Origin: Pseudoalteromonas undina
GTDB lineage: Bacteria > Pseudomonadota > Gammaproteobacteria > Enterobacterales > Alteromonadaceae
Assembly: GCF_000238275.3 (NCBI RefSeq)
Contig: NZ_AHCF03000004.1
Coordinates: forward strand, 372,001-436,000
Length of the DNA stretch: 64,000 nucleotides
Direction of reading: 5' to 3'
Shown piece after piece: positions 1-10,400 of this stretch. Below the pieces are notes generated by a model. The model was not told where the DNA came from, did not search any database, and was given only the letters and a program-made list of their open reading frames with translations. Position 1 is the first letter of the stretch; the number at the start of each line of letters is the position of its first letter. The position numbers and the translations under genes were made by a program.

Positions 1-202
1 AACCAAAATTTGGACAATTCAGTGTATTCGCGCAATGCTCTAATAGCTGTGCATACGCGCGGTAAGTAAGGGTCTCTTGCTCTAGTTTATTAAAGTCCAC
101 ATTAATGGCGCACTGCTGCATTATGGCAGCGAAACCTCCCCCAAGTTCTGCAATTAAATGGTCTATTCCTTGTAAAGAGGTGGCTCTAATTAAGCGGCTC
201 AT
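1..202 (-). CDS. AraC-type transcriptional regulator, N-terminal part (partial)
   Basis: Only the first 67 codons are in the window; the gene runs off the left edge. Translating the minus strand from the ATG at 200-202 gives a protein starting MSRLIRATSLQGIDHLIAEL and continuing through TYRAYAQLLEHCA to LNCPNFG. This is the typical beginning of the arabinose-binding-like N-terminal domain (PF12625 type) of AraC regulators such as OruR, with the conserved 'Y/RA..LLE.a...L.cP.FG' pattern. The C-terminal helix-turn-helix domain is not visible. It is divergent from the GMC oxidoreductase at 291 with an 88-bp shared promoter region, so it probably controls that gene. That control is inferred from position only. 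Confidence 0.7.
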   Translation of the reverse strand, partial: MSRLIRATSLQGIDHLIAELGGGFAAIMQQCAINVDFNKLEQETLTYRAYAQLLEHCANTLNCPNFG

Positions 203-290
203 AAAATATACTTTTGCGTGAGGATGTCTAAAAATAACAAGTTTTTATTCGATGTTCCATGCAAACTAGTTTTTTAATTGGAGAATAAGT

Positions 291-1889
291 ATGCATATCA
301 CTACATTTGATTACATTGTTGTTGGCGCAGGCAGTGCAGGCTGCGTTATTGCATCGCGATTATCTGAAAATAAAAATGTGAGTGTGTGCTTAATTGAAGC
401 GGGCGGCAGTGATAAAGGTGCAATGGTTCAAATGCCTGCAGGGGTCGCTGCAAGCGTGCCTTATGGCATTAATAGCTGGCATTACAATACGGTACCTCAA
501 AAAGAACTTAATAATCGCTGCGGATTTATGCCTCGTGGCAAAGTGCTTGGCGGTTCAAGTTCCATTAATGCCATGGTTTATATTCGAGGTAATAAGCACG
601 ATTATAATAGTTGGGCTGCACTGGGCAGTGAGGGCTGGGATTATGAGAGTTTATTGCCTTATTTTATTAAAGCTGAAAATAATAAAACCTTTACTGAAAG
701 TGATGTACACGGGGTTTATGGTCCTTTGCATGTGCAGGATTTAAGCCTGCCAAGCCCAGTAAATCAGCTGTTTTTAAACGCCTGCGAACAACAAGGTGTA
801 CCGCACAATGGCGATATAAACGCAGGGCAGCAAGTGGGTGCAAGGTTATCGCAAGTGACTCAACATCAAGGTGAGCGTTGTAGCGCGGCAAAAGCGTATA
901 TAACTCCCCATTTAAACCGAAAAAACCTAACTGTGCTTAGCAAAGTACACGTTAATAAAGTGCTTTTTTGCGATAAAACTGCAACCGGAGTCTCTGTTTC
1001 TATAAACAATAAGGCCGTTGTATTGCATGCAAAAAAAGAGGTGCTTTTAAGCGCTGGCGCAATTAACTCACCGCAAATTTTAATGCTATCGGGAGTTGGC
1101 CCTAAAGAGCAACTAAAGCAGCATAATATTGAAATAGTAAACGAGCTTTCTGGTGTTGGAGAGAACCTTCATGACCACTTAACCGTTGTGCCATTGTATA
1201 AAGCTAAATACAGTAAAGGCACATTTGGTATAAGTGCGGGTGGGGCGTTTAATATTGCAAAAGGATGCGTTGATTGGTTTGCCAAACGTGAAGGGCAGCT
1301 TACTAGTAATTTTGCAGAATCACATGCCTTTATAAAGCTATTTTCCGATTCAAAAGTACCTGACGTACAGCTTGAATTTGTAATTGGGCTGGTGGATGAC
1401 CATAGCCGTAAACTGCACCTAGGCCATGGTTATAGTATTCACTGTAGTATTATGCACCCTAAAAGCCGTGGCACGATTCGATTAGCCGATGCCAACCCCT
1501 TGAGTGCTCCACTTATTGATCCTAATTATTTAAGCCACCCCGATGATTTAAACGTGATGTTAGCAGGGCTTAAAAAAACTCTGCAGATTATGCAAAGTGA
1601 AGCATTTGATGTAATTAGAGGTAATATGGTTTACCCGCTAGATGTTAACAATAATGAGCAGCTTATTGAGTATATTAGGCAAACGGCCGAGACTGAATAT
1701 CACCCTGTAGGCACTTGTAAAATGGGGCAAGATCCCATGGCGGTAGTGAATAGCCAACTACAAGTACATGGCGTGAAAAATTTGCGTGTGGTTGATGCCT
1801 CAATTATGCCGCATATAATTACCGGCAACACCAATGCCGGTGTGATAGCCATTGCCGAAAAAGCAGCTGACTTAATTAAGCTAGCTTGA
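291..1889 (+). CDS. GMC-family FAD-dependent oxidoreductase (choline/alcohol dehydrogenase-like)
   Basis: A 532-aa flavoprotein of the glucose-methanol-choline family, which oxidises alcohols to aldehydes; the substrate cannot be read from sequence. The N-terminal dinucleotide-binding motif VVGAGSAGCVIASRLSE is followed by a Glu-containing IEAGG strand. The GMC signature region RGKVLGGSSSINAMVYIRG lies near residue 85. The C-terminal catalytic segment shows YHPVGTCKMG (His) and ITGNTNAGVIAIAEKAADLI. Length is normal for AlkJ/BetA-type enzymes and no signal peptide is present. A GGAG Shine-Dalgarno sits 8-9 bases before the ATG. The stop overlaps the end of the convergent methyltransferase gene by 9 bp. 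The AraC-type regulator upstream is a likely activator. Confidence 0.88.
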   Translation: MHITTFDYIVVGAGSAGCVIASRLSENKNVSVCLIEAGGSDKGAMVQMPAGVAASVPYGINSWHYNTVPQKELNNRCGFMPRGKVLGGSSSINAMVYIRGNKHDYNSWAALGSEGWDYESLLPYFIKAENNKTFTESDVHGVYGPLHVQDLSLPSPVNQLFLNACEQQGVPHNGDINAGQQVGARLSQVTQHQGERCSAAKAYITPHLNRKNLTVLSKVHVNKVLFCDKTATGVSVSINNKAVVLHAKKEVLLSAGAINSPQILMLSGVGPKEQLKQHNIEIVNELSGVGENLHDHLTVVPLYKAKYSKGTFGISAGGAFNIAKGCVDWFAKREGQLTSNFAESHAFIKLFSDSKVPDVQLEFVIGLVDDHSRKLHLGHGYSIHCSIMHPKSRGTIRLADANPLSAPLIDPNYLSHPDDLNVMLAGLKKTLQIMQSEAFDVIRGNMVYPLDVNNNEQLIEYIRQTAETEYHPVGTCKMGQDPMAVVNSQLQVHGVKNLRVVDASIMPHIITGNTNAGVIAIAEKAADLIKLA

Positions 1890-2729
1890 CTTATAAAACG
1901 CTGTTAACCATTGCTGCCAGTCTTGCTCTAGTTTGATCATTTGCAGGTGTTTTTTAGCAGCAAAATGCTTGCTTTTATCTTCGTAAGCTAAAAACGGCCC
2001 TACACGACATAGCGAGCAATAATTATCGGATAAGTAAGCAGGCAAAGTTAACAAGCTAGCCAGCTCAGGTAAGGGTTTTTCACTAAATACATAGGTAATG
2101 CCGCTGGTGTCTTTAACGTGCTTATCACGGTCAACATTACGAATTTTATAGCCACTAAAGTGACTAATATCAAATGGCATTTGCCCTTGATATTGTGCGT
2201 TCAAATGGGTACCTAAACTGCCTTCAATATTCCATTCACGGTACGGTTTAACATCTTTTGAAGTGATGAAACACAGCCTCGCGCCTTGCGGGTTTAAAGC
2301 AAACTCATTAGCGTATTTTATAAATTGATGCAGTAATGCACGGTTAAGTACGTTCATGCTGGTATGGCGAGTATTATGTTCAAATGCATCACGACCAACA
2401 AACGCAGGAATAAGCGGAAATTGAAAAATAACCACATCAAAACTATGTAAATGCTGGCCAAGCGCTTGCCAACATTGTGGGTTGGTTACATCAAAACTAT
2501 TAAGTACTTCTACCTTTTGCGACTTTAAAGCATTGAGCGCATTGTCTGGGTATTTTTGCTCAATAGTTGATTGGTCGTCGTAAGTGGATGCCACTAACTT
2601 TTTTGGCTTAATATGACGATAAAGCGCATTTGAAAACGATAAATCGCCATCACCTACCGTAAGTATGTTCCAGTCTGGATTTAAATACATATCAGCGTGA
2701 AGATGTGTTTGGTTTTTCGGGCTCATCAT
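1881..2729 (-). CDS. DUF2431/BMT5-like Rossmann methyltransferase with C-terminal zinc finger
   Basis: A 282-aa protein. Residues ~18-185 carry the DUF2431 fold found in eukaryotic Bmt5 (25S rRNA m3U methyltransferase): ILTVGDGDLSFSNAL, a glycine-rich SAM-binding loop, then LVASTYDDQ, EVLNSFDVTN and a long VVIFQFPLIPAFVGRDAF segment. The C-terminus has a C2H2-like finger, YCSLCRVGPF followed by HFAAKKH, suggesting RNA or protein binding. The family usually acts on rRNA; the bacterial substrate is unknown. Its 5' end overlaps the upstream membrane-protein gene by about 38 bp, and the ATGATG start has no obvious Shine-Dalgarno, so translational coupling is likely. It ends tail-to-tail with the GMC oxidoreductase. 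Confidence 0.75.
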   Translation of the reverse strand: MMSPKNQTHLHADMYLNPDWNILTVGDGDLSFSNALYRHIKPKKLVASTYDDQSTIEQKYPDNALNALKSQKVEVLNSFDVTNPQCWQALGQHLHSFDVVIFQFPLIPAFVGRDAFEHNTRHTSMNVLNRALLHQFIKYANEFALNPQGARLCFITSKDVKPYREWNIEGSLGTHLNAQYQGQMPFDISHFSGYKIRNVDRDKHVKDTSGITYVFSEKPLPELASLLTLPAYLSDNYCSLCRVGPFLAYEDKSKHFAAKKHLQMIKLEQDWQQWLTAFYKSS

Positions 2730-3084
2730 TTTGCTGAGGTGCTTGATGCAACCTGTACATAGCTAAACGTGTTTTTAAACCCTCAATAGCAACCTGTTTT
2801 AAGATGAGGTTAAAGGTAATCAAAATAGCAAAAACAATGTGGATAGGACCATGGGTAAATCCTGCATCAGGATCAAATATAGATAAGCCAAACAATACAA
2901 ACAACACAACCATTAGTATTTCAATGAGTTGATTTGAATAAAAAGAAAGACGACCTTCGCTTTTATGATCTTTTTTTATGCTAATGGCACAAAAAAAAGG
3001 GATCACTTTTATTTTAAAAGCGGCGTTTTTTTCTACAAAATTCTCACCAAGGTCAGTAAGCTGTTGGCGCAATTGGTCTATCAT
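2692..3084 (-). CDS. Small two-TM membrane protein of unknown function
   Basis: A 130-aa protein I do not recognise. The N-terminal ~45 residues are charged (MIDQLRQQLTDLGENFVEK). Two hydrophobic segments follow, around ILMVVLFVLFGLSIF and HIVFAILITFNLILKQVAI. The C-terminus is hydrophilic (APQQNDEPEKPNTSSR). I chose the ATG at 3084 rather than a TTG five codons upstream because GAGAGGA lies about 7 bases before it. It is the first gene of a two-gene unit; the methyltransferase gene downstream begins inside its 3' end. Nothing in the sequence indicates a function beyond membrane location. Confidence 0.65.
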   Translation of the reverse strand: MIDQLRQQLTDLGENFVEKNAAFKIKVIPFFCAISIKKDHKSEGRLSFYSNQLIEILMVVLFVLFGLSIFDPDAGFTHGPIHIVFAILITFNLILKQVAIEGLKTRLAMYRLHQAPQQNDEPEKPNTSSR

Positions 3085-3151
3085 GGGGTGTCCTCTCAAT
3101 ACAGTGCGCGGATGTTACCCTATTACAGACCAATGGTTAAGTAATGGCGTG

Positions 3152-3571
3152 TTATTTAGGGTAAATACTCATACCAATAATTAAGATATGACACACAAAC
3201 ACCACAGATGTGAGCACAAAGCGCATTTTTTGGTAATCTTTGTGATAACCCTGCCAATGAATCGACGCTTTTTCGAAAATCAGTACTAACCAAAAGCTCG
3301 CGCCTAACCAAGCAAGCATCCACTCAATCGGCAAAAATGATAAAAACGGTATAGGAATTACCGGCAGCACAGCTTTAATGGCATCGGCAAAGCTTTGTTG
3401 CCCTGCATGCCATAAATTACCTGCCATAAACGCTAAAATAGCGATGCTGTAAAAACTAAAAAACTCTAAATTGACACTGTTACTGCCAAACATCAATGGC
3501 CAACCCACACAACCTAAAAACGGCAGCAAGCCCAAATAGCCTAGTTGAATGTGATTAACAAATTTTTCCAT
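3152..3571 (-). CDS. DUF3429 family inner-membrane protein
   Basis: A 139-aa, almost entirely hydrophobic protein with about four membrane spans: LGYLGLLPFLGCVGWPL, FFSFYSIAILAFMAGNLWHAG, VLPVIPIPFLSFLPIEWMLA and VLTSVVFVCHILII. The 'LGxxGLLPF' start, 'YsiailaFmaGnlWhaG' and terminal basic HWQGYHKDYQKMR region match the DUF3429 pattern. Function is unknown in the family. It lies 67 bp upstream of the two-gene membrane protein/methyltransferase unit on the same strand and may be co-transcribed with it. Confidence 0.7.
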   Translation of the reverse strand: MEKFVNHIQLGYLGLLPFLGCVGWPLMFGSNSVNLEFFSFYSIAILAFMAGNLWHAGQQSFADAIKAVLPVIPIPFLSFLPIEWMLAWLGASFWLVLIFEKASIHWQGYHKDYQKMRFVLTSVVFVCHILIIGMSIYPK

Positions 3572-3784
3572 GGGTAAGCGCCTTAATCGAGTAGGTATTT
3601 CAACACTGCTAGTGTAACAAGGATAGATAGAGTTATCTTATAAAATTTATACAATGATTAAACGACCATGTTATTTATGACGATCACTCATTTTAATTAA
3701 AATAGTGTTTTTTGAAGCGCTAAGTTAGTGATTATTCGATTATTACCTATACTAATTGTGGGAATCACTAAATGGATGATTAGT

Positions 3785-5053
3785 ATGGCTAACAATGTCA
3801 CTCGACGTAAATTTTTAAGTACGCTAGCGGTCGGTGCTGCGACCTCTGCTGTCGCATTTAAAGCGCCGTATGTGTTTGCAAAAAAACCGGTTACGCTTAG
3901 AGTCATGGGAACGCATGTAACTTTACAAGAAGAGCTTAGAGTCCGCGCCATGCAAGAGCTAGGTATTAATATTGAATTTACCCCTATGGGGAGTGCGGCC
4001 GTTTTACAAAAAGCAGCAGCTGATCCCTCTTCATTTGATTTATATGAACAATGGTCTGACTCAATTAATATATTGTGGCAAGCCAATGCTATTCAACCAA
4101 TTGAAGTAGAAAGACTAAAATATTGGCAGGAAATAAACCCACTAACCAAAACCGGTAAGTTAGTTCCCACAGCAAAATTGGGCGCAGGTGATGCGCCCAA
4201 CAAAATTTTATATGTTCAACAAGATGGCTCACTTGGAAGCCAAGCAACTGATAAAATAAGTTTTATGCCTTATGTTCACAATGTGGATTCATTTGGCTAT
4301 AACACTAATTTTATACCTAAGGGTGTGGCTTACGAGACTGAGTCATGGGGCTGGTTGCTTGAAGAGAGTAACAAAGGTCATGTAGGTTTGGTGAATGCCC
4401 CCACCATAGGTATTTTCGATGCCGCATTGGCAGCCCAGGCTCAAGGGCTGATGACATTTAATAATATTGCCAATATGAGTGTTGCAGAAATAGACAAACT
4501 GTTTGCAATTTTAATTAATAAAAAGCAAGCAGGGCATTTTTCTGGGTTTTGGACATCGGTGCCACAATCTGTTGAGTTTATGCTTAAAAAGCGCGTGCAT
4601 ATTCAAAGCATATTTTCACCGGGGGTGACTGCATGTAGAGCCCAAGGTTTACCCGTTGTTAATGCATCTCCTAAAGAAGGGTATCGAGCATGGCATGGGG
4701 TAATGTGTCTCTCTGCTAATACGGTAGGGCACGTAAAAGACGCCGCTTATGAATATATGAACTGGTGGTTATCGGGCTGGCCTGGTGCATTTATTTCAAA
4801 GCAAGGTTATTACATTTCTAATCCAGAACGTAGTAAAGAAATAATTACCACCCCCGAATGGGATTATTGGTACGATGGCAAAGAAGCGACTCAACCACTA
4901 GCGGGTACCGATGGCAAAAATATAATTATGCCAGGGCAAATTCGCGATGGCGGCAGCTATGAAAAGCGCTTTTCTAATATTGCGGTGTGGAATACAGTGA
5001 TGGATAACTACGATTACAGTTTAGATAAATGGTTTGAACTACTAAACGCATAA
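3785..5053 (+). CDS. Tat-exported extracellular solute-binding protein (PotD/SBP family 1-like), sensor partner
   Basis: A periplasmic binding protein of about 422 aa. I chose the ATG at 3785 because it places a twin-arginine signal right at the N-terminus: VTRRKFLSTL, then a weakly hydrophobic stretch and VFA|KK. The mature part starts VTLRVMGTHVTLQEELRVRA, followed by LGINIEFTPMGS, SFDLYEQW and FMPYVHNVDSFGYNTNF, as in ABC-type polyamine/iron SBPs. No permease or ATPase gene is nearby. The next gene, 9 bp downstream, is a membrane hybrid histidine kinase, so the SBP probably presents its ligand to that kinase, as TorT does for TorS or NspS for MbaA. The ligand is unknown. Confidence 0.82.
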   Translation: MANNVTRRKFLSTLAVGAATSAVAFKAPYVFAKKPVTLRVMGTHVTLQEELRVRAMQELGINIEFTPMGSAAVLQKAAADPSSFDLYEQWSDSINILWQANAIQPIEVERLKYWQEINPLTKTGKLVPTAKLGAGDAPNKILYVQQDGSLGSQATDKISFMPYVHNVDSFGYNTNFIPKGVAYETESWGWLLEESNKGHVGLVNAPTIGIFDAALAAQAQGLMTFNNIANMSVAEIDKLFAILINKKQAGHFSGFWTSVPQSVEFMLKKRVHIQSIFSPGVTACRAQGLPVVNASPKEGYRAWHGVMCLSANTVGHVKDAAYEYMNWWLSGWPGAFISKQGYYISNPERSKEIITTPEWDYWYDGKEATQPLAGTDGKNIIMPGQIRDGGSYEKRFSNIAVWNTVMDNYDYSLDKWFELLNA

Positions 5054-5062
5054 GGGAATTGA

Positions 5063-7318
5063 ATGCTGAAACAGTTAATTGGTTCTTTATCTATTAAAGT
5101 ATTATCTTCGTTGGCTATTTTTATTTTAATACAAATAATAGTTTACGTTGTTATTAATGAGCGAACCGACAAAATAGAGCAAGCCAGTAAAAATGTATTG
5201 AATATTAATGGGCTGTCAGTTGTTGTATTTGAAATTAACAAAGATATTTTACAGATTCAACGAGATATTTCGGTTTATGGTGTGTCGGGTAGCGAGGTTA
5301 TTTTTGATAAAATAAAAAGCACTCAGCAAAGTATTCAAGCGCGGTTAATTGAAGCACAACAGCGAATTCAGCAACACAAGATTAAAAACTCATTAAACGC
5401 CATGCAATCATTGGTTTTAAATTATGGCAAAAGTATCGATAGTCTTAAAAAACGATATGATGAAAAGTCTAAAATTATTGAGCAACAGTTACCAAATACC
5501 TACGAATTAGCATTAACTACCTTAGCAAGCAGGGATCGAGAAACGGCCAAGCTGGGCAAGGATTTATTATTGTTTCAGCTAAAGGATCATTGGCATCATC
5601 TGTATCGCAATTCAATCCTGTTTTTAACTCAACGCGATTACGCCAAACGTAGTCAAGTAAAACAGCGGCTACAATTAATTAAACAATTAACCAACAGTGG
5701 CGCTACAAACAAAATGATTGGCCACAACAAGGTCGAGCAACTAAATAGTTTAACAACTAAATTCGAGTCTTTATTTGCTCAGGCCATTCAAGCTAATAGA
5801 AACTATTTAACCTTAAGTAATATTGTTATTGCCGGTGATTCGGTCGAGTTTTCAGCACTTGCCAAAAAATTGCAAGAAGATGCATTGTTGTTGCTTAGTG
5901 ATATTTCGAAAACCAGTCAAGAGAGCATTGATGCTGCGCAAACTGTTATTCAAGTGTCGTTATTTTTGTCTGTTACCTTGTTTATTCTTTTCGCTTTATT
6001 TTTTCACTTTCATATTATTAAAGCGATTAACAGGCTCACATTTAGTTTTAGATCATTTCTAAATGGTGATTTCTCAGCAAACATAGCTGATATTAACCGT
6101 GAAGACGAAATAGGGTTTTTAGCCCAAGCAGCAAATAAATTTAGAGTGCTAAACGAGCGCCTAGTTGAAGCAAAAAAAGCGGCAGAAGAAACATCCCGAA
6201 TCAAATCTGAGTTTTTAGCTAATATGAGCCATGAAATACGCACTCCCATGAACGGTATTTTAGGCATGGTACAGCTAGTGAGTAATACAGAGCTTGATGC
6301 TAAACAAAAACGCATGATTGAGGTTATTAGCTCTTCAGGTAACAGTTTATTGGTTATTCTTAATGACATTCTTGATTTAAGTAAGCTTGATGCCGATAAA
6401 ATGCTACTAGAAAATAGAGAGTTTAAATTAAGTGCTTTATTGTATGAGCTGGAACAAATTTTTAAATCGCAAGCCGACCATAAAAATATAGAGTTTAAAA
6501 TAGTAAAAGAAAAAGTAGATTCTGTTGATTTGGTACAAGGCGACGAAACCCGTTTAAAACAAGTACTAATGAATTTATTGGGGAATGCATTTAAATTTAC
6601 AGAGTGTGGAACAGTAACATTATCTGTTGCTCTAAAAGAGAAAAATAGCAATGAAGTGATGTTACTATTTAGCGTTATCGATAGTGGTATAGGTATTTCA
6701 CAACATAGTATAAAAACGTTATTTGATGCTTTTACACAAGCTGACACTTCAACAACACGTCGTTTTGGTGGTACAGGGCTTGGATTAACTATCTCTAGTA
6801 AAATATTAAACTTAATGGGCAGTAATTTACAAGTAGAAAGTGAATTGGATAAGGGTTCGACATTTTACTTTCAGCTAAGGCTTAATATTCCCATTGCAAA
6901 TACAAGCGTAAAACAACAAGCACAATTACCCGATGTAAATATTAAAAATAAAGATGTGCAGGTATTAATTGCCGAAGATAATCCGGTAAATCAAATCGTG
7001 CTAGAAAGCTTTTTAAAAGCAATGGGTATTAAACATATTATCGTGGCAGATAATGGTGAAATAGCGCTTGAACTATGTACTAAACAACAATTTGATTTAA
7101 TTATGATGGATATCCAAATGCCGGTAATGGGCGGGCTTTTGGCAACTAAATATATTAGGGAACTAGCCAATTACCACGATGTGCCGATTATTGCCGTTAC
7201 TGCAAACATCACTGAGAAAGACGAGCCTGAGTACGTGACAGCGGGTATAACTAACACTATAAACAAGCCTATAGAATTCAATAGTTTAAAAGTTATAATT
7301 GACCAGTATAGCGAGTAA
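5063..7318 (+). CDS. Hybrid sensor histidine kinase with C-terminal receiver (SBP-coupled)
   Basis: A 751-aa inner-membrane kinase. TM1 is at ~12-30 (VLSSLAIFILIQIIVYVV) and a ~260-aa helical periplasmic domain follows. TM2 is at ~296-318 (FLSVTLFILFALFFHFHI), followed by a HAMP segment (~318-372). HisKA carries SEFLANMSHEIRTPMNG (phospho-His). HATPase_c shows NLLGNAFKFTE, DSGIGIS and GGTGLGL. A receiver (~632-750) has LIAEDNPVNQ and IMMDIQMPVMGG (phospho-Asp). There is no HPt domain, so phosphotransfer probably continues to a separate protein. An AGGGA ribosome site precedes the ATG. It forms an operon with the Tat-SBP at 3785, and a strong terminator follows at 7377. Confidence 0.88.
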   Translation: MLKQLIGSLSIKVLSSLAIFILIQIIVYVVINERTDKIEQASKNVLNINGLSVVVFEINKDILQIQRDISVYGVSGSEVIFDKIKSTQQSIQARLIEAQQRIQQHKIKNSLNAMQSLVLNYGKSIDSLKKRYDEKSKIIEQQLPNTYELALTTLASRDRETAKLGKDLLLFQLKDHWHHLYRNSILFLTQRDYAKRSQVKQRLQLIKQLTNSGATNKMIGHNKVEQLNSLTTKFESLFAQAIQANRNYLTLSNIVIAGDSVEFSALAKKLQEDALLLLSDISKTSQESIDAAQTVIQVSLFLSVTLFILFALFFHFHIIKAINRLTFSFRSFLNGDFSANIADINREDEIGFLAQAANKFRVLNERLVEAKKAAEETSRIKSEFLANMSHEIRTPMNGILGMVQLVSNTELDAKQKRMIEVISSSGNSLLVILNDILDLSKLDADKMLLENREFKLSALLYELEQIFKSQADHKNIEFKIVKEKVDSVDLVQGDETRLKQVLMNLLGNAFKFTECGTVTLSVALKEKNSNEVMLLFSVIDSGIGISQHSIKTLFDAFTQADTSTTRRFGGTGLGLTISSKILNLMGSNLQVESELDKGSTFYFQLRLNIPIANTSVKQQAQLPDVNIKNKDVQVLIAEDNPVNQIVLESFLKAMGIKHIIVADNGEIALELCTKQQFDLIMMDIQMPVMGGLLATKYIRELANYHDVPIIAVTANITEKDEPEYVTAGITNTINKPIEFNSLKVIIDQYSE

Positions 7319-7376
7319 GAATAAACATCCTATGTGCTTTTATATTTTTTGGTGGTATTGGTTAGCAATACACTCA

Positions 7377-7410
7377 AAAGTTAAAAGCGCCTTTAGGCGT
7401 TTTTAACTTT
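7377..7410. terminator. Bidirectional intrinsic terminator
   Basis: Two 15-nt arms (7377-7391 and 7396-7410) pair fully except for one G-U pair, around a TTTA loop. The A-rich left arm and T-rich right arm supply a U-tract on either strand. It lies between the convergent ends of the SBP-coupled kinase gene (+) and the next hybrid kinase gene (-). Confidence 0.85.
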
Positions 7411-7460
7411 AATTAGCAATACATATTTTCAGTGGTTTATTCATTATCACCACCAAAATG

Positions 7461-10400
7461 CTAACTACTGGGTTGTATCTCTAAGTAGCTGTTAATGGTT
7501 GATTCGAGTTTTTTGTAGCTAGTTTGAATGAGCTCTAATTTATTCTTCATACTGCCCATGGCATTTTCACTGGCCATTACTTCTAATTCATCAAATAATT
7601 TATGCAAGTTAGCCGCACCTACATCACCTGATGAGCCTTTCAAGCCATGACTTAATTTTGATATTTGCGATAAATTATTGTTATTTATTGCATCCTCAAG
7701 TTCTTCTAGCTTCATTGGTGTACTCTGAAGGTATAATTCACATACTTTTATAAGAAGCTCTTCATTATTTAATAACCGAGATAGCGCGTTATCTTTATCC
7801 CAATCAGGTAAACTTTGACTATCCAAAGTATCAGAAATTGGTTTATTAATTTCGTTAAGCTGATTATTTTCCAATGGAGCTTCTTTTATAAAAGTTGAAG
7901 ACAACCACTTTGTAGCCGTTGCAACTAATACCTCTGCAGAGATTGGTTTAGTGATGTAATCACTCATTCCCGCATCTAGGCATTTTTGTCTTTCACCCAT
8001 CATTGCATTAGCAGTCATAGCGACTATGGGAATATCAATATTTTGAGGCGCTGCTTCACCAGCTCTTATTTGTTTTGCTGCATCATAACCATTCAATATA
8101 GGCATTTGGCAGTCCATAAATACACAGTGGTATTGATGATTATTGGCCACCGAGTTAACAAGTTTTTCTACTGCTTGTTGGCCATTTGACGCGGTATCTA
8201 TCTCTAAAGATAAACATGACAATATACCCGCGGCTACTTCTATATTTATTTCGTTATCATCAACGATAAGAACATGTGCCCCTTTAAAGTCAGAGTTATC
8301 AGTTTTAACTGAGTCTGATTCACGGCGTTTGTTAATATTAATATTACTGCTACCAGCACTTATTTTATCTTCAAGGCTGCGTTCATCGGCGACTGTTTTT
8401 AAAAACTCTGAAATAAGTATTGGTTTAGAAAGTAAGCTGGCTTGCACGTGTCTTGTTTTAATTTGAGGATAACCGCGATTTGCTAATAAAATAACTTTAA
8501 TTACATGATGATTAGCAATAGTTGGCCACATTTCATCTAAACGTTTTAACAATGTGTCGTCTTGTTCAATAAGTATAAAGTCAGGTAAAGACACGTTTTT
8601 TATATCATCTGAAACAAGAGATTGTTGTAATTGTTCAGCTGAAAAACTATTTCCAGAAAAAGCAGCTATTAAATTATTTATGCTGTCGGCTAACTCGTTA
8701 TTTTTAGTCACAATAGCGAAGCTTTTGTTTTTTAATCGTGGGGCAAAACTATAATGAGTTGTATCATCATTGCTCAGTGTTAGTTTTATGTGAAAACTAC
8801 TACCTAGAGACTTTTCTGACTCAAAGCTAATTTCTCCTCCCAGCAGGCTGCAAAGCTGTCTGCATATAGAAAGCCCCAGCCCTGTTCCACCAAATTTAGA
8901 TGCCACGCTTTTATCTTCTTGGGAAAAGGCGGTAAATAATTTGTTCTGGTTTTCTTGTGCAATGCCCACACCGCTATCGGTAACTTTTACGTGAACGGTC
9001 ACAGTATCATTGCTTGTTTGCTCGCAATAAGCGGTGACCTTTATAAACCCAGTTTCAGTAAATTTAATCGCATTATTTACTAAGTTAGTCAGAATTTGTG
9101 AAAAACGATGGGGGTCAGTTGTAATCGTTTTACATTTTAAATTCACAACATCTAAAACAAATTCGAGGCCTTTCTCCTGAGCTTTAACAGCCATACTGCC
9201 ACAAACACTTTCGATTAATTTTATTAAATTAAACTCTTTAAAGTTCAACTCAAGTTTACCTGCTTCTATTTTAGATAAATCCAAAATATCATTTATTAAT
9301 ACAGATAAAGCACTCACACTCACTTCGGTCATTTCTAAATAGTTTTTTTGTGTTTCACTCAATGGCTCTTTTTTTATTAAGTTTAAAGTACCCACTATGC
9401 CATTAAGTGGAGTACGCATTTCATGGCTTATATTAGAAATAAACGCGCTTTTTACTTCACTGGCTTGTTTGAGCTCTTTAGTGCGAATGGCTACTTTATT
9501 TTCAAGCTCATGATTTACTTTTATTATTTCATTCTCAATGGTGCGCTCTTTGGTTACATCTCTGGCTATTATTGCAATACCAATAAACATTCCAAATTGA
9601 TCGATAATGGCTGATAAAGAGAGTGAAAAGTAGCGTTTAGTAGAGCCGTTACTGATACTAGCGTCTTGCTTAAATTGACGAGTACCATCAGTGAACTTTT
9701 CAATTATCTCGTTAAAATTTAGCTGATCTATTATTTTTAAATCATTAATTGGTTTTCCAATTGCTTCTAACTCTCCAAGCTTAAACATCAGAGTTGCGGC
9801 ATTATTCCAACTAGATACAATACCGTTATTGGTAATGCCAATTACCGCATCAGATGAGCCGGTTATAATTGCCTCAGATTGTGCGCGCGCATTTGCAAGC
9901 TCTTGGCTTTTGCGAAGACTACGATTGAAAAATGCGAGAATGATAGTTAATAAAATAACCAAAATAAGCAAAAAGGTGTAGAGCTTTGTTCTGCGTTCCA
10001 TTTCAATATTTTTTATATACTCAACAGGCGCTAAAACGTGGCTAGATAAAAAGTTTTGTTTTTCACCCAGCGCTAAAGTGATTTGTTTTCTTGCAGTGTA
10101 ATAACTTGTTTGCGCAATGCTTTTTGGTTTTATAAGCGACAATGAGCTATTAGCAACGGGGTTGAAAGTGTAATTATTATTGATGCTAATATCACTACCT
10201 AGGTCTTTACCAAAGGTGAAGTTTTTATTTGGATGCAATAAAAAATAGCCGTTACTGTCAGTTAAAGCGATTTCAAATGGTGAATTAATACTGTTGCTAA
10301 TAATGCTTATTAAGTTATTAGCATTAACGTTAATTATGATAAAGCCAAATCTATTTTGATTTTCATCAAAAATTGGCATAGACAGCCTCAACATCGGGCG

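Noticed and set aside
6010-6747. 245-codon minus-strand open frame inside the SBP-coupled kinase gene
   Set aside because: Serine/phenylalanine-rich translation with no domain pattern, wholly antisense to well-conserved HAMP/HisKA/HATPase coding sequence.
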